Positions 23,007 to 33,772 of a stretch of 64,000 nucleotides of DNA are shown here, piece by piece. The DNA is from Thelonectria olida (lineage: Eukaryota > Ascomycota > Sordariomycetes > Hypocreales > Nectriaceae), in contig JAGPYM010000016.1 of NCBI GenBank assembly GCA_020736575.1, forward strand, positions 372,001 to 436,000, given 5' to 3'. Both the position numbers and the translations under genes were made by a program. The notes under the pieces are model-generated. The model was not told the origin of the DNA, did not search any database, and saw only the letters and a program-made list of their open reading frames with translations. The first letter of the stretch is position 1, and each line of letters begins with the position of its first letter.

Positions 23007-24691
23007 ATGAAATTCCTCGCCAGCATTCTCTTCTTCACAGCAGCAGTCCTTGGTGCGTCTAACAGCAGCTCTTCTGCACCCACAGCCAAGATCCTCAACG
23101 GAACCTATGTTGGCTCGCATCTTGCTGCTTGGGACCAAGATGTCTTCCTCGGAATGCCTTTTGCCAAGCCGCCCACTGGTTCTCGCCGGTTCAAATGGCC
23201 AGAGAGCTACAATGAGTCTTTCGAAGGAGAACGCGATGCTACCAAGTATGGCAACAGCTGCATGCAGTACGGCCAGAGCTTTACGCTTTCCGAGGACTGT
23301 CTAACCATCAATGTCATTCGGCCTGCCGGAACGCCAAAGAAGAAACTGCCAGTGCTGTAAGTGACGATCAACCATAGATAAGCACTCTTTACTCATTGAC
23401 ATCTAGGGTTTGGATTTATGGCGGCGGTCTATACGTCGGGAGCACCGCAGACCCCCAATACAACATGTCTGGCATCGTCAAGGTCGGTCAGGACATGGAC
23501 CAGCCCATCATCGGAGTGAGCTTCAACTATCGTCTGGGCATGTGGGGATTCCTCCAGAACCACCAGCTCCTGAAGGAAGGCTCAAGCAATGCTGGTCTTT
23601 TGGACCAACGACTTGCGCTCCGTTGGATCCAGGAGAATATCGAGGCTTTTGGTGGCGACCCCGATCGAGTTGTCATCTGGGGTGAAAGTGCCGGCGCGCA
23701 AAGCATTGCCTACCAAATGTTTGCTTACGATGGGGAAGACGAGAACCTCTACCGTGGTGCCATCATGGAGAGTGGCGGGCCCACTGGCTGCCAGGTCCAT
23801 GATCTGAGTTACTACAACGTCGCTTTTGAGAATCTGACCCGTACGGTTGGGTGCTGGACTGCGACAGATCAGCTTGCTTGTCTTCGGGGACTCGACCAGG
23901 ACAGTCTTTATGCGGCACATCCGTCACTCACATGGAACCCCCTGATCGACGGCACATTTCTCACGGGCTATCCAAGCCAGCTCATTCGCAAGGGGAAATA
24001 CACCACTGTGCCGATCATCATCGGTGCCAACACGGACGAGACATTTGCTATCGGCAACGTGAACACGGATCAAGAGTTATTCTATGAAGCATACAAGTGG
24101 CGAAACTACGCACTGAGTGCCCCTACCATCCGCAGGCTCATGGATCTGTATCCGAACGATCCGTGCAACGAGCCGCCTTATGCAATCACCAACTGCTCCG
24201 TCAACACGGCCAGGGGGTTGCAGTGGCGTCGAGGAAACGCCATCGGAAGCGACATCACCATGATCAGCGGTCGCCGCAAGATGGCAGAGCTCTTCACGTC
24301 TGCTGACACGGCAGTGTACAGCTACCGCTTCGACCAGCGGATCTACGGCCGTAACGAGTGGGATGGAGTGAAGCATTTCGACAACGTCGCATACAGCTTC
24401 CAAAACATCACGGGGCTCTTGGGGCCGAGCCCCCAATACGACAGCCATGTGAAGTTGGCCAGAGCTATTGGGCAAGCCTATGTGCGATTTGTGTACGACT
24501 TGGATCCTAATTACAACAAAAAGTACGGTAGCCAAGACAAGCTTCTGCCGACTTGGCCGCTGTATGACAATGACGATCCGAAGAACATGGTGTTGAATGC
24601 GACGAAGAATTGGGTCGAGGATGATACCTGGAGGAAGGAGGGGATTGACTATATCAACAGTTACGAGGTTGCTAGAGAATTATATGCTTGA
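23007..24691 (+). CDS. Secreted type-B carboxylesterase / lipase
   Basis: Two exons (23007-23356 and 23407-24691) over a 50-bp intron (GTAAGT to TAG), 544 residues, the normal length of the family. A signal peptide (about residues 1-18) predicts secretion. The oxyanion-hole loop I-Y-G-G-G is at about 120-124 and the nucleophile elbow G-E-S-A-G places Ser211. The substrate-pocket segment N-Y-R-L-G-x-W-G-F and the late H-F-x-N-V motif (His of the triad region) are present, as is D-x-C-L near residue 98. Such enzymes hydrolyse carboxyl esters, including lipids and plant-derived esters. The gene follows the MFS transporter and Zn2Cys6 gene in the same orientation as the transporter, so a small uptake/esterase locus is possible. 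Confidence 0.9.
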
Positions 24692-24935
24692 GCGGAGAAG
24701 GCGGAAAGACTTTTTTGGGTCAAGAAAATTCAAGCTCGAAGTCACATAGTCAGCTCGTGGTGCAACCTACTTGTTGTCAGGCCTGGGAAAGAAAGTGTAT
24801 CACAATAGGAAGCTTAACCGTTATATAATAGATTCTGGCAAATTGAATGTGTACTTGAATAATCTTACTGGCTTGTCTCCTTACAACCATTGAGTCCCAT
24901 CTCTCCCCAAGCCGCGTACACCCCGACAATACTGC

Positions 24936-27900
24936 CTAGTCATCGTCTTGCTCCGGCACAGCAAAGCAAGCGATGGACTTCCATTTATCCGGCAGCCCAA
25001 ACTTGGCTTCGTCATCGGTACAGCCAACGTGAGAGCCGGAACTAATACCTCCCTGTAAACTGCCGTCTCCTGAGCAGTCATCGTTGTCGTAGATGGTGCA
25101 GAAACCGTTTTTAATGAGAAACGACTTAGGCTCGTCAAAGGTCGCGTCACCACAATCGCCATAATCAGCACCGCCATTAGTGAAGAAGCGGCAAGACTCG
25201 GAAGTGTCGGAAAGCTGTGGCAGGTTGGCATCCTTGAGCTTGATGCAAGGCTCGTTCGGGCCTTGTTCAGCATAGCCTTGGAGGGAATACTGGAAGCAAG
25301 AGCGTTAGTAACGGCAGAAAGAGTGATGGAATGTCTGCAAAAGCTTGGGGGACTTACGTAGTCCGTGATCTCGTCATCACACGCGTTTTTATACTATTAG
25401 ACATTTGGGTTAGACAGCCAGCTCCAGGAAAGCCCTCAAGTTCTATCGGGCGCAGATGCTATATTGGTTGGGTTATTATAGACTTACGACTACCAGGTGC
25501 CAGGTGTTGCTTGGAGTCGGAGCATCCGATGTGGTGCTAGGTTCAGATTCGGTGGTGGTGGTGGATGTGGTCTCAGTAGTTGAGGACTTGGTAGACGTGG
25601 TCTTCGCACTGGATGAGGTTTTCGTGCTCATGGTCGTGGATTCCGCAGCATCCAGTTCTGTTTTTGAAAAGAACAATCAGTTTACACGTCTTTGGATCAC
25701 TCGAGGATAGGTTTTGACAAATCAGACTTGTCGGGTGGGCAACAATGCAATGACTAGCACCTTATCAAGGGGAAAGGGGGGAGACTGACCTGACCAGTAG
25801 GCATCGATTGAGCTGTACAACGAGGCAGCGGCAGGACCGGTGGTATCAAAGACTTCAGTGGGCGGGGGGTCATTCGAATACTCAACCAATGTGATGATGT
25901 TGGCTGATCCGCTGGTCGTGGTTGATTTCAACGTTGTAGTAGAGTCTTCATCCTCCACATCGCAGCCGAGAACCACGTTGTTAGTTGACAGGACTCGGCT
26001 CGCGGTGGTCCTTGTCACAGTTCCAGAAATCGACACACCATACGATGTGGTTGTAACTGCAATGGTAGCCGACTCGGTTTCACATGAGGTGGGCTCTGAC
26101 GAGTAGGTGGGCACGCGGTCATTTCCAATTCTGAGTAGACGTCAGCTTCGCTTTCTCGCTCGCTCCAGCAGGCAAACGTACGTGATTGTGGGCCACGGCG
26201 GAAGAGTTCCGTCGATCGTGAAGCCGGGCGGGAGCTCGATTCCAGGTGGTGGTCCACTGTTCATTCGAACTATGGTTAGCCAGGCCGCAGAATAGGGGCA
26301 AGAAGGGGATCATACGGGGGATAGATTCCTGGAGGTAGCGTGACGCCCCAGCCACCAATAATCGGGCCATCTTTCCAGTTAATGCAAACCTATTGGTCAC
26401 CTGTTAGTGTTTTGACCCAATGCTCTCCTAATCGAAGACTCACGAAGAAGAACCAAGCCCGGCAGGGGAGAACAGGCGTGCCATCGTCGGAGGCCTTGGG
26501 CTTATCCACCTCGGTGGTGACTGGTATAATGGTCACGGCTGGCCAGGTTGTATATGTAGTCAAGGGACCGTCTGTTGTGGTGAATCCAACCGCAGTCGTT
26601 TCGCCTGGTGCAGTCGTTTCGCCTGGGACACTTGTTTCCACTGCAGTTGTGGGCTCGCCAGCAGTTGTAGTGTCACTAGGTGCGGTTGTTTCACCTGCTG
26701 CAGTGGTATCTCCTGGGGCAGTGGTGGTCTCCTCTGGGGCAGTCGTTGTGTCTCCTGGAGCCGTAGTGGTCTCCTCTAGGGCAGTCGTTGTGTCTCCTAG
26801 AGCCGTAGTGGTATCTCCTGGAGCAGTAGTGGTATCTCCTGGCACAGTGGTTCCATCTGTTGCCGTACTTTCGCCCGGCGCGGTAGTGGTATCTCCTGGC
26901 ACAGTAGTAGTATCTCCTGGCACAGTAGTGGTATCTCCTGGAGCAGTAGTGGTATCTCCTGGCACAGTAGTGGTATCTCCTGGAGCAGTAGTGGTATCTC
27001 CTGGTATAGTGGTTCCATCTGTTGCCGTACTTTCGCCCGGCGCAGTAGTGGTATCTCCTGGTATAGTAGTGGTATCTCCTGGAGCTGTAGTAGTATCTCC
27101 TGGCACAGTAGTGGTATCTCCTGGAGCCGTAGTGGTATCTCCTGGTACAGTGGTTCCATCTGTTGCCGTACTTTCGCCCGGCGCAGTAGTGGTCTCGCCT
27201 GAGGCGGTTGCTCCATCTGTCTTCGTAGTCTCGCCGGGTACAGTCGTTTCCTCTGCAGTAGTTGGTTCTCCTGGTGCAGTAGTTCCGTCTGTCGCCGTAG
27301 TTTCACCGGAAGCGGTCGTGGCCTCGCCTGGGGCAGTCGCGGTGTCGCTGGGTGCGGTTGTTCCGTCTGCTGTAGTATCGCCTGGGGCCGTGGTTCCATT
27401 TGATGTAGTTGTTTCACCCGGTACAGTCGATCCATCGACAGTACTTGGTTGGCCTGAGGTAGTGGTTTCGCCTGGTGCAGTAGCAGTAGTAGGGGCAGCC
27501 GAGTCTTCACCCGTAGATGTAGGAGGTACGCTGCCATCATCAGTAGAGGTAGGGGGTACGGTGCCTTCATCTGTAGAAGGTGGTGGCGAGCCTCCAGTGG
27601 AAGTGGGTGGTAGGGAGCCTTCATTCGTGGAAGTTGGAGGCGAGCCTCCAGTGGAAGTTGGTGGTAGGGAACCTTCATCCGTAGACGTAGGGGGCAAGGA
27701 GCCTCCGTCTGTATCTGTGGGAGCCGACTGTCCTCCGCTCTTAGTAGTTGGAGGCGACTCTCCTCCGCCTGTAGAAGTCGGAGGTACAGAGCCTTCATTT
27801 GTAGAAGTGGGGGGCAAGGATTCTCCAGTGGAAGTGGGGTGCAAGGACTCTCCAGTGGAAGTAGGGGGCACGGAGCCTTCATCTGTCGATCCAGGTGGTA

Positions 27901-28776
27901 CTGATCCTCCCTTTGTAGATGTAGGGGGCAAGGAACCTCCCTCTGTGGATGTAGAGGGTAAGGAGCCTCCAGTAGAATTAGGAGGTATAGAGCTTTCATC
28001 TGTGGATGTAGGTGGTACAGAGCCTCCATCCGTAGTAGTTGGAGGGGACTCTCCTTGACCTGTAGAAGTCGGAGGTACAGAGCCTTCATTTGTAGAAGAA
28101 GGTGGGTGTGAGCCTCCTTCACTCGTAGAACTAGGGGGTGCGGACCCTCCTTCATTCGTAGACGTAGAAGGGACAGAGCCTCCCTGCGTGGTATTTGGAG
28201 GCGACTCTCCTCCGTCCGTAGAAGTCGGAGGGAGGGAGCCTTCATCCTTCGAACTAGTTGGAGGCAACCCTCCATTTTCTGTTGTGGTAGTTAGAGGAGA
28301 GCCCTCTCCAGTCGTTGTGAGCTCATCGTTCGGCACACATGCACCGTCTTCTCTGCATGTGGTTCCGAAATTGCAGCAACCATAGAAACCTAAAGGCAGT
28401 TAGTATATGTATTCAAGTAAACCCATGTGATGGGAATGGCTCTTGAGATGAACGACAAGTCGAATGCATTATCCCAATCGTCCGTTTTGAAAAGAACCAG
28501 ACTCAATGAAAACTGGATTCCGAGGTAGGTAACTTACAGCAGCTCGTGCCTAGTAACGGAGAGATGGTCAGCGTGAGGCGGAAAGAAGGGGACGGATGAC
28601 ATACCATAACCGCAAATGTTCTTGCGTCCGTCAGGTGTATCGCAGCAAGCCTCGCCCTCGTAGATGACACGATCTCCGCAGGGTACTTGGTACGAATGCC
28701 TATCAAAGATGCTCCCTGCCAAGATGGCAGGCAAGAATGTGCCCGAGAGCAGTAAAGCATGGGTTCCAAACTTCAT
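24936..28776 (-). CDS. Secreted mucin-like Thr/Ser/Pro repeat protein with Cys-rich ends
   Basis: Nine exons rebuilt with consistent phases: 28776-28605, 28549-28538 (a 12-bp micro-exon), 28389-26444, 26389-26316, 26256-26182, 26130-25790, 25657-25488, 25393-25358 and 25289-24936; 1059 residues. Signal peptide at 1-20, then a small cysteine-rich domain with two C-C pairs (about 30-85). A long mucin-like region follows, first P-P-T-S-T-containing repeats (about 88-365), then T-T-T-x-P-G-D-type repeats (about 365-670), expected to be heavily O-glycosylated. The C-terminal part has a P-P-G-I-Y-P-P-G-P-P-P hinge, a T-I-T-I-G segment and a final cysteine-rich domain. This tail resembles the region behind the GH18 domain of large killer-toxin-type chitinases, but no GH18 domain is present. 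Probably a cell-wall or matrix protein. Confidence 0.8.
26600..28300 (-). repeat. Two mucin-type tandem repeat blocks inside the secreted protein gene
   Basis: Coding-strand repeats: a proximal block of imperfect P-P-T-S-T units with Gly/Ser spacers, and a distal block of T-T-T-(A/V)-P-G-D units whose DNA (units of 24 bp and multiples) is much more uniform, indicating recent unequal exchange. The low complexity keeps several shadow frames open on both strands. Confidence 0.85.
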
Positions 28777-29910
28777 GTTGAAGATATGGGTTGGCCCTGG
28801 TTGGACCTAGAAAAGTGATTGTATTTAAAGAGTGTTGAGTGTGAAAGAAATGTTGTAAGAATGGTGAATGGCTCAACCGAGACCGTTGGCGGATTGGCAA
28901 GAGGATTGACAACAATGATGTCCTTATAACTTTATATTACTCTGGCCTTGTCCAAAGACAACGACAGAGGGCTTAGTTTTAAAGGAACACATGACCCAGC
29001 CGGCTTTGATTCTCGGCTCATGTCATGCATAGCCTTCACCTTGGTACATAGGGATTGTGCATGTACTAGCCAACAGAGCCAATTCCTTCTCGTATAATTA
29101 ATATGTGCCAGCGAATTGTCAAAACTATCTTCATGTGATTTGAATCCTTTAGCCCTGCCTTCATGTGCTCTACAGCTCAGGAATTGCATGATTGCTATTC
29201 CTGTACCAAGGCAGGATATCCATCCCCTGAGCGTTGCAGGAACGCTAACTTCCTCCGCTGCTGCGAGTATTGCTCGAAGTGAACCAAATATCCTCCTTAA
29301 TTGACTGGTAATTATGAAAATCCCCATCCTTTGGGGGCTGAGTCCGAGTGTTGGTTGAGGTTTGGGGCTGAGTCGGAGTTTGTTGGTTGAGGTGGAAAAA
29401 AAAAAAAACAAAAAAAAACAGCCAGAGATCAAGGCTATGTGCAGGAAGTATGGAGGTCCTCCGAGTTCTCATTTCCTTTGTCAGGCAGGTTTTCTACCAT
29501 TGAAGCGCTGTATGGGCCCTATTGGGGATTCCATGGCACAAATTAAGCGCGCGATACATGAAACGCTTCGAAGGATCATGTGGAGGCGGAAGCTTGGGCT
29601 GTAGAGGCGGTGCTGAGAGGATCACGTCTTGCCCGTATTGATCCTTCCGAAGAGAAGCACAGCTGTCGTCTCGATCCCGAGGTGGGATGAGGGTGCAGCG
29701 TACGTTTGTTGCACGGAATGGGCAGTATGGGATGTAGAAGGAGATGCAAGCTCTATAAGTACCCCTTCGCCATATTATTGAGATGCGAGCAACTGGTTTT
29801 TGTTGCTCTCGATACACATTTGTTACACCTTGTTACTCACTGCACACAACTTTATTTCCCATCAAGTCTCTTCTGAATTATAGAGAGAGCTGTCGTACTC
29901 CTCGCCCAGG
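28777..29910. other. Intergenic with short duplication and A-tract
   Basis: 1.1 kb between the divergent starts of the mucin-like gene and the metallopeptidase. It contains an imperfect 30-bp tandem duplication followed by a 25-bp A-rich tract (29334-29420) and a TATAAGT box at 29754-29760, upstream of the peptidase. A 166-codon minus-strand frame (28932-29432) has no domain and spans the A-tract, so it is not called. Confidence 0.45.
29334..29420. repeat. Imperfect ~30-bp tandem duplication with adjacent poly-A tract
   Basis: Two copies, each starting GGGGCTGAGTC and ending TTGGTTGAGG, at 29334-29363 and 29364-29395, followed directly by A13-C-A9. Confidence 0.7.
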
Positions 29911-31144
29911 ATGCAGACTACCATGCTCCGGGTGCTCCTCTGCTTTCTCTCCATTGGCCAGTGCCTTGCGGTCATTCCCTGGAAGCCTATCGGGTGTGAT
30001 GACTGGTCATTCCAAGGAAAGACGATACAAGATATCTGGGATAACGCGATAGAGTTGGCTACCCAGGCTCAGTCGCAAATAGACCTCATCCCCACTACAT
30101 TTTCGTTGAAGCATAGCGAAGCTGAGAAGCTCTCTGGAGCCAACGCACACTTCATGTTCAATGTCAACTTCAGGGATCACAGAGGACTAGACGAGGCCGG
30201 GCAGACTACTATGAGTACTGTTAGGAGTGAGTACGGCTCTGTCGAGCCCCCCGATATTGAATAGTTTCGCTAAACAGACCTGTCACGCAGCCATGTACAC
30301 CGACATCCTGAAAGGATTCGCCGGCACGCTAAAGGGCCTTGATGTCGAGGATTCGTTTCTGTTCTGCGGCGCCAATGGGCTTGAACATACGGTCGTTCCT
30401 GGCTTGCTTGGTGAGTACTCAAGCTGCGCTGCATCGGGATATGGGGCTTATAATTGTGTTGAGACACGCCGGTCTGGCATGCCAGGTTTGAACATAGAGA
30501 TGAAAACGACCCAGAGAACGTCAAAACTGAGTACCTCATTCTCAGATACGCTTCAAGCGGTACGTTAGATCCATCCTTCTCATCGCATCAACTATCAAGA
30601 AAAGCCGAGAACTAACTGGTTGCGCAGTGGACTACCCAGAGCCATGCACGGAGGTGACTGAGATATACACGGGGAAAACGCTCGATGTCGTTCGATTTGT
30701 TGACAATAACGATCGCGAGTTCACTGGAATCATCCTGTGCCCCAACGTGTTTGCGGAAGCCACGGTGAATGGCGAGCCCAGGCCTATACCTGTCGTGCCT
30801 ACCTTGGCCAAGGGCTTCGCTACGGAGAAGAAAGGCTCCAACAAATACCCATACGCGGGAGACTACAACTCCATTTCAGGGACCCTCTTACATGAAATGA
30901 CACACGTGGTGGGGAGATTCCGGGACAAGATGAAGTGTAAGTTGTTGAAGATGAACGAAACACACTCAAGGAGCGGAAAGATGCTGACGAGCCGGCAGAC
31001 CCCGACCCTGCTACAGGGTTCCAGGAGGGAAACGAACTCGCAAAGAAAGACCTGGCTGCTGCTCTGATCAACCCGGACACGTATCGCGTTTTCTCCGAGA
31101 TAAGCATGTCTCCGAATACCAGGTGGGGGATGCCCGATGAATAA
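29911..31144 (+). CDS. Secreted HExxH metallopeptidase (M35 / Lys-specific endopeptidase-like)
   Basis: Five exons inferred: 29911-30226, 30291-30410, 30464-30559, 30628-30936 and 30999-31144; 328 residues. A signal peptide at 1-20 predicts secretion. The zinc motif H-E-M-T-H lies at residues 266-270 in the S-G-T-L-L-H-E-M-T-H-V-V-G block. The C-terminal N-P-D-T-Y-x-x-F segment resembles the N-A-D-S-Y-x-x-F signature of deuterolysin/aspzincin peptidases, so an M35-like or lysine-specific metalloendopeptidase domain is likely. I could not assign the third zinc ligand with certainty. The third intron uses GTGAGT with an unusual TTGAG acceptor (30463), chosen because it alone keeps the frame through the conserved exon. 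A TATAAGT box lies about 150 bp upstream. Confidence 0.75.
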
Positions 31145-31567
31145 AAGACAACGACAACAACCAGTTAGCCCAAAACAAACTGAAAGCGAGGAACAGGAGA
31201 AAGAGGCCATGCTCGTGAGAGTGGCATACCATGTTGTTTTGATGTTAGTTGAGAAGTCCGGTATAGGAGATGGAGAAGAGATGGAACTGGAATGCCCCTA
31301 GCAGACAGGCACTTGATTCATGTAAATATTATTCCTCAGTCACAAGTACCAGCCAAATGGGCAGTTACATGTGAATCCTTCGCTCTTCAGGCATCCCTGT
31401 CAATGCTGTAACCAACAGGTGGCTCGGCTCCCCTGACGCCACTCTAAATCTACTTAAGAGAGCTCTACCCCTCGCAACACCCAGATGATGCATTACCTCG
31501 ACTACGAAGCATATCTCTCTCTTTGCATAGTCGACAGCGTTTCTTTCTTTCCATTATATCACTCATC
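31145..31567. other. Intergenic, upstream of F-box-like gene
   Basis: 423 bp with no gene; a CT-rich leader precedes the ATG at 31568. Confidence 0.4.
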
Positions 31568-33502
31568 ATGTCTCCAAAGCGCCGCATTTCCCATATTTTT
31601 CGCACCCGACAGCACCGTGGCAAACCTGAATCCATCACCATCACCGCGCGAGCGCCAGTGCCTTTGGACCCTGCGAAGGCCCAGCTGCCAGATCTGGTGG
31701 TGCGACGCATCCTCACTTTCCTCCATGAAATGAGCCCCGAGGAACTGTGCAAGATAGCCTCGCTGAGCTCATCCCTCTATATACCAGCCCGCTACACCCA
31801 GCACGCCCATGTGCATATCGACCTCGACAAGAGCAGACATGTGCTCGACCGCCTCCAACTCATCACTCGCCTCGGCCAACTTGCAGCAATCCGTACGCTA
31901 GAGGTGAAAGGCTACGCGTTCGATCACGGCGACAATAAAAGCAGCGAGATCCTCGCCCGTCTCGACACCATGGTCCGCGCTATGACAGGGCTGCGCCGCC
32001 TGGACTGGCATGTTTCTTGGACGGAAGTCTTGTGGACGGGCGAGCTAGACTCGAGACGAAGGACGTCTGTGCCTATCCCAATGCCCATCCTCGCAGCACT
32101 GCCTGCTGAGCTGTGTCTGTACACGTCCGTCACCTGCCACAACACGACCGAGTCACACGCTCAGGCGCGCGAGTTCCTGCGTCGTCTCGCCGGTAATCAA
32201 AGTCTCCGCGTCCTCTCTATCAAGGCCGTCTTCATCGAGGAGCAGGTTTGCCTCGAACTTATGCGCCCCCTGAAAAAGGTCCTGCTCTCGTGCCCCAACC
32301 TCACCAGAATTCCGAATATGAACATCTGGTATCTCAACGAAGGCTGCGAGGGGTACGGGCCTCCAGGGTCCAATGGTCTGTACTGCGGTCTGGGCCTGAC
32401 GGACAGTGACAAGCCGCTGGCCCTCGAGGAGCTGGGCATAGAACACTACCCGTGGGGCGTACCGGCATGGCGAGGGTATCCCGCCAAAGGCTATCCATTC
32501 GAATGGAATTTCTGGGCTGAGGAGCTCGATTGGTCGCGGTTGGTCCGGTTGCATGACGCAGGACATCCGTTGTTTCAGTCATTGTTAGCCCCCAAATTGA
32601 CGGCTCTCAAAGAGCTCTTGCTCGAGGATTTCAGCTGGCTCGAGGCAGACTTTATACAGGATATCACCGCGCCACTAGAGCTCCTGAGTCTTTCGACTTG
32701 GAACCGTGTCAATAGCAAGCCCGACTTAATCGACCGATTCGGTACGACACTACGGCACCTGAAGATGCACCAACCGGAACACTCGTGGAACCGCGCTGAC
32801 CACACTTTCGTGACGACCCCCGACGTCGTCCACCTGAGCAAAAGCCTACCTCATCTCGAGCATCTGGCTCTCGACATCCGCCGGGACGAAGATAGGCAAG
32901 AATGGCCGTATGAGATGCTGGACGCCATCAGCGCCTTTCCCCGGCTAGCCACCGTCGAGCTTTGGTTCCCACTGGGCCGCGAGCGGCCGGCACCAACACC
33001 ACTCCTCACCGCAGCCTCGGCGCGCCATCTCTTCCGCTACATGCGCGAGCGGAACGAGAACATAAAGAAAGTCATGCTGCACTCGGGCGCACCAGTGCCT
33101 TCCATAGGCTGGACGTGGATGGGCGCCTATAATGACGAGCCGACATGGGCCATGCACAGTACCATCAGCCTTGTGTGCAACATGGTCTACAATGGCGAGG
33201 GTCCTGAAGAGGAGGGTGGCGGTTGGATCAGCGTGTCGTGTCCAGATATGACTGCCGACATGAACAGGCAGCTCCATCGAATGTCCCAACAGACTGACCG
33301 AGAGTTGCCGGACCCAGTAAAGCTCAATAGAGCTGAGTTGCGTCTTCGGGTAGCTCTAGATGGACCGCTCGATGAGGCCGGATGGCGGGCTTGGGAGAAT
33401 AAGAACCGGCCGCGAAACGAGAGCAGGGAAGAGGAGAAACCGATGCTACAGAGATTGGTTGTGGGGGCAGTAGGGCCCCTGAAGCGCGCGTTGAAACGAT
33501 AA
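31568..33502 (+). CDS. F-box-like protein with leucine-rich C-terminal part
   Basis: Intronless, 644 residues. Near the N-terminus (about 38-80) an L-P-D-L-V-V-R-R-I-L-T-F-L motif followed by a helix with regularly spaced Leu and Ser matches an F-box, the Skp1-binding motif of SCF ubiquitin ligases. The following 550 residues contain irregular leucine-rich segments (L-x-x-L-x-L around 200-215, 335-350 and 440-455) that may form an LRR-like substrate platform. A role as substrate receptor for protein turnover is inferred; the target is unknown. The ATG at 31568 follows an in-frame TTG 45 bp upstream that is ignored. Such genes are numerous and fast-evolving in Pezizomycotina. Confidence 0.75.
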   Translation: MSPKRRISHIFRTRQHRGKPESITITARAPVPLDPAKAQLPDLVVRRILTFLHEMSPEELCKIASLSSSLYIPARYTQHAHVHIDLDKSRHVLDRLQLITRLGQLAAIRTLEVKGYAFDHGDNKSSEILARLDTMVRAMTGLRRLDWHVSWTEVLWTGELDSRRRTSVPIPMPILAALPAELCLYTSVTCHNTTESHAQAREFLRRLAGNQSLRVLSIKAVFIEEQVCLELMRPLKKVLLSCPNLTRIPNMNIWYLNEGCEGYGPPGSNGLYCGLGLTDSDKPLALEELGIEHYPWGVPAWRGYPAKGYPFEWNFWAEELDWSRLVRLHDAGHPLFQSLLAPKLTALKELLLEDFSWLEADFIQDITAPLELLSLSTWNRVNSKPDLIDRFGTTLRHLKMHQPEHSWNRADHTFVTTPDVVHLSKSLPHLEHLALDIRRDEDRQEWPYEMLDAISAFPRLATVELWFPLGRERPAPTPLLTAASARHLFRYMRERNENIKKVMLHSGAPVPSIGWTWMGAYNDEPTWAMHSTISLVCNMVYNGEGPEEEGGGWISVSCPDMTADMNRQLHRMSQQTDRELPDPVKLNRAELRLRVALDGPLDEAGWRAWENKNRPRNESREEEKPMLQRLVVGAVGPLKRALKR

Positions 33503-33544
33503 ACGTATTTGGATGCCATACTGGACACCTAGGTAGCCGAAGCT

Positions 33545-33580
33545 CATGGTTTCTTTTGAAGCCATGGTTTCTTTTGAAGC
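33545..33580. repeat. Perfect 18-bp tandem duplication
   Basis: CATGGTTTCTTTTGAAGC occurs twice with no gap, in the 3' flank of the F-box-like gene. Confidence 0.9.
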
Positions 33581-33772
33581 CCAGGTATCCCAAAGACTAT
33601 TTGTGAGGTCGTGTATAATCTTAGGGAGAGGAGAGAATCTAACTGCTGGAAGCCCGGGGCAGTCCGGCTAGTTAATTTAAATACAGGTATTGCTCAACCA
33701 TCCCACCGCCTTGCTCTGTCCCCAAATGCGTCAGTGCATGAGCATCTTATAGAGCTACCACGCTCTTACTTC

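Noticed and set aside
26340..28275. Very long open frames (572 codons on plus, 492 on the other minus frame) over the mucin repeats
   Set aside because: Shadows of a low-complexity repeat lacking stops in several frames; the minus frame with consistent exons, signal peptide and cysteine-rich ends is the real one.
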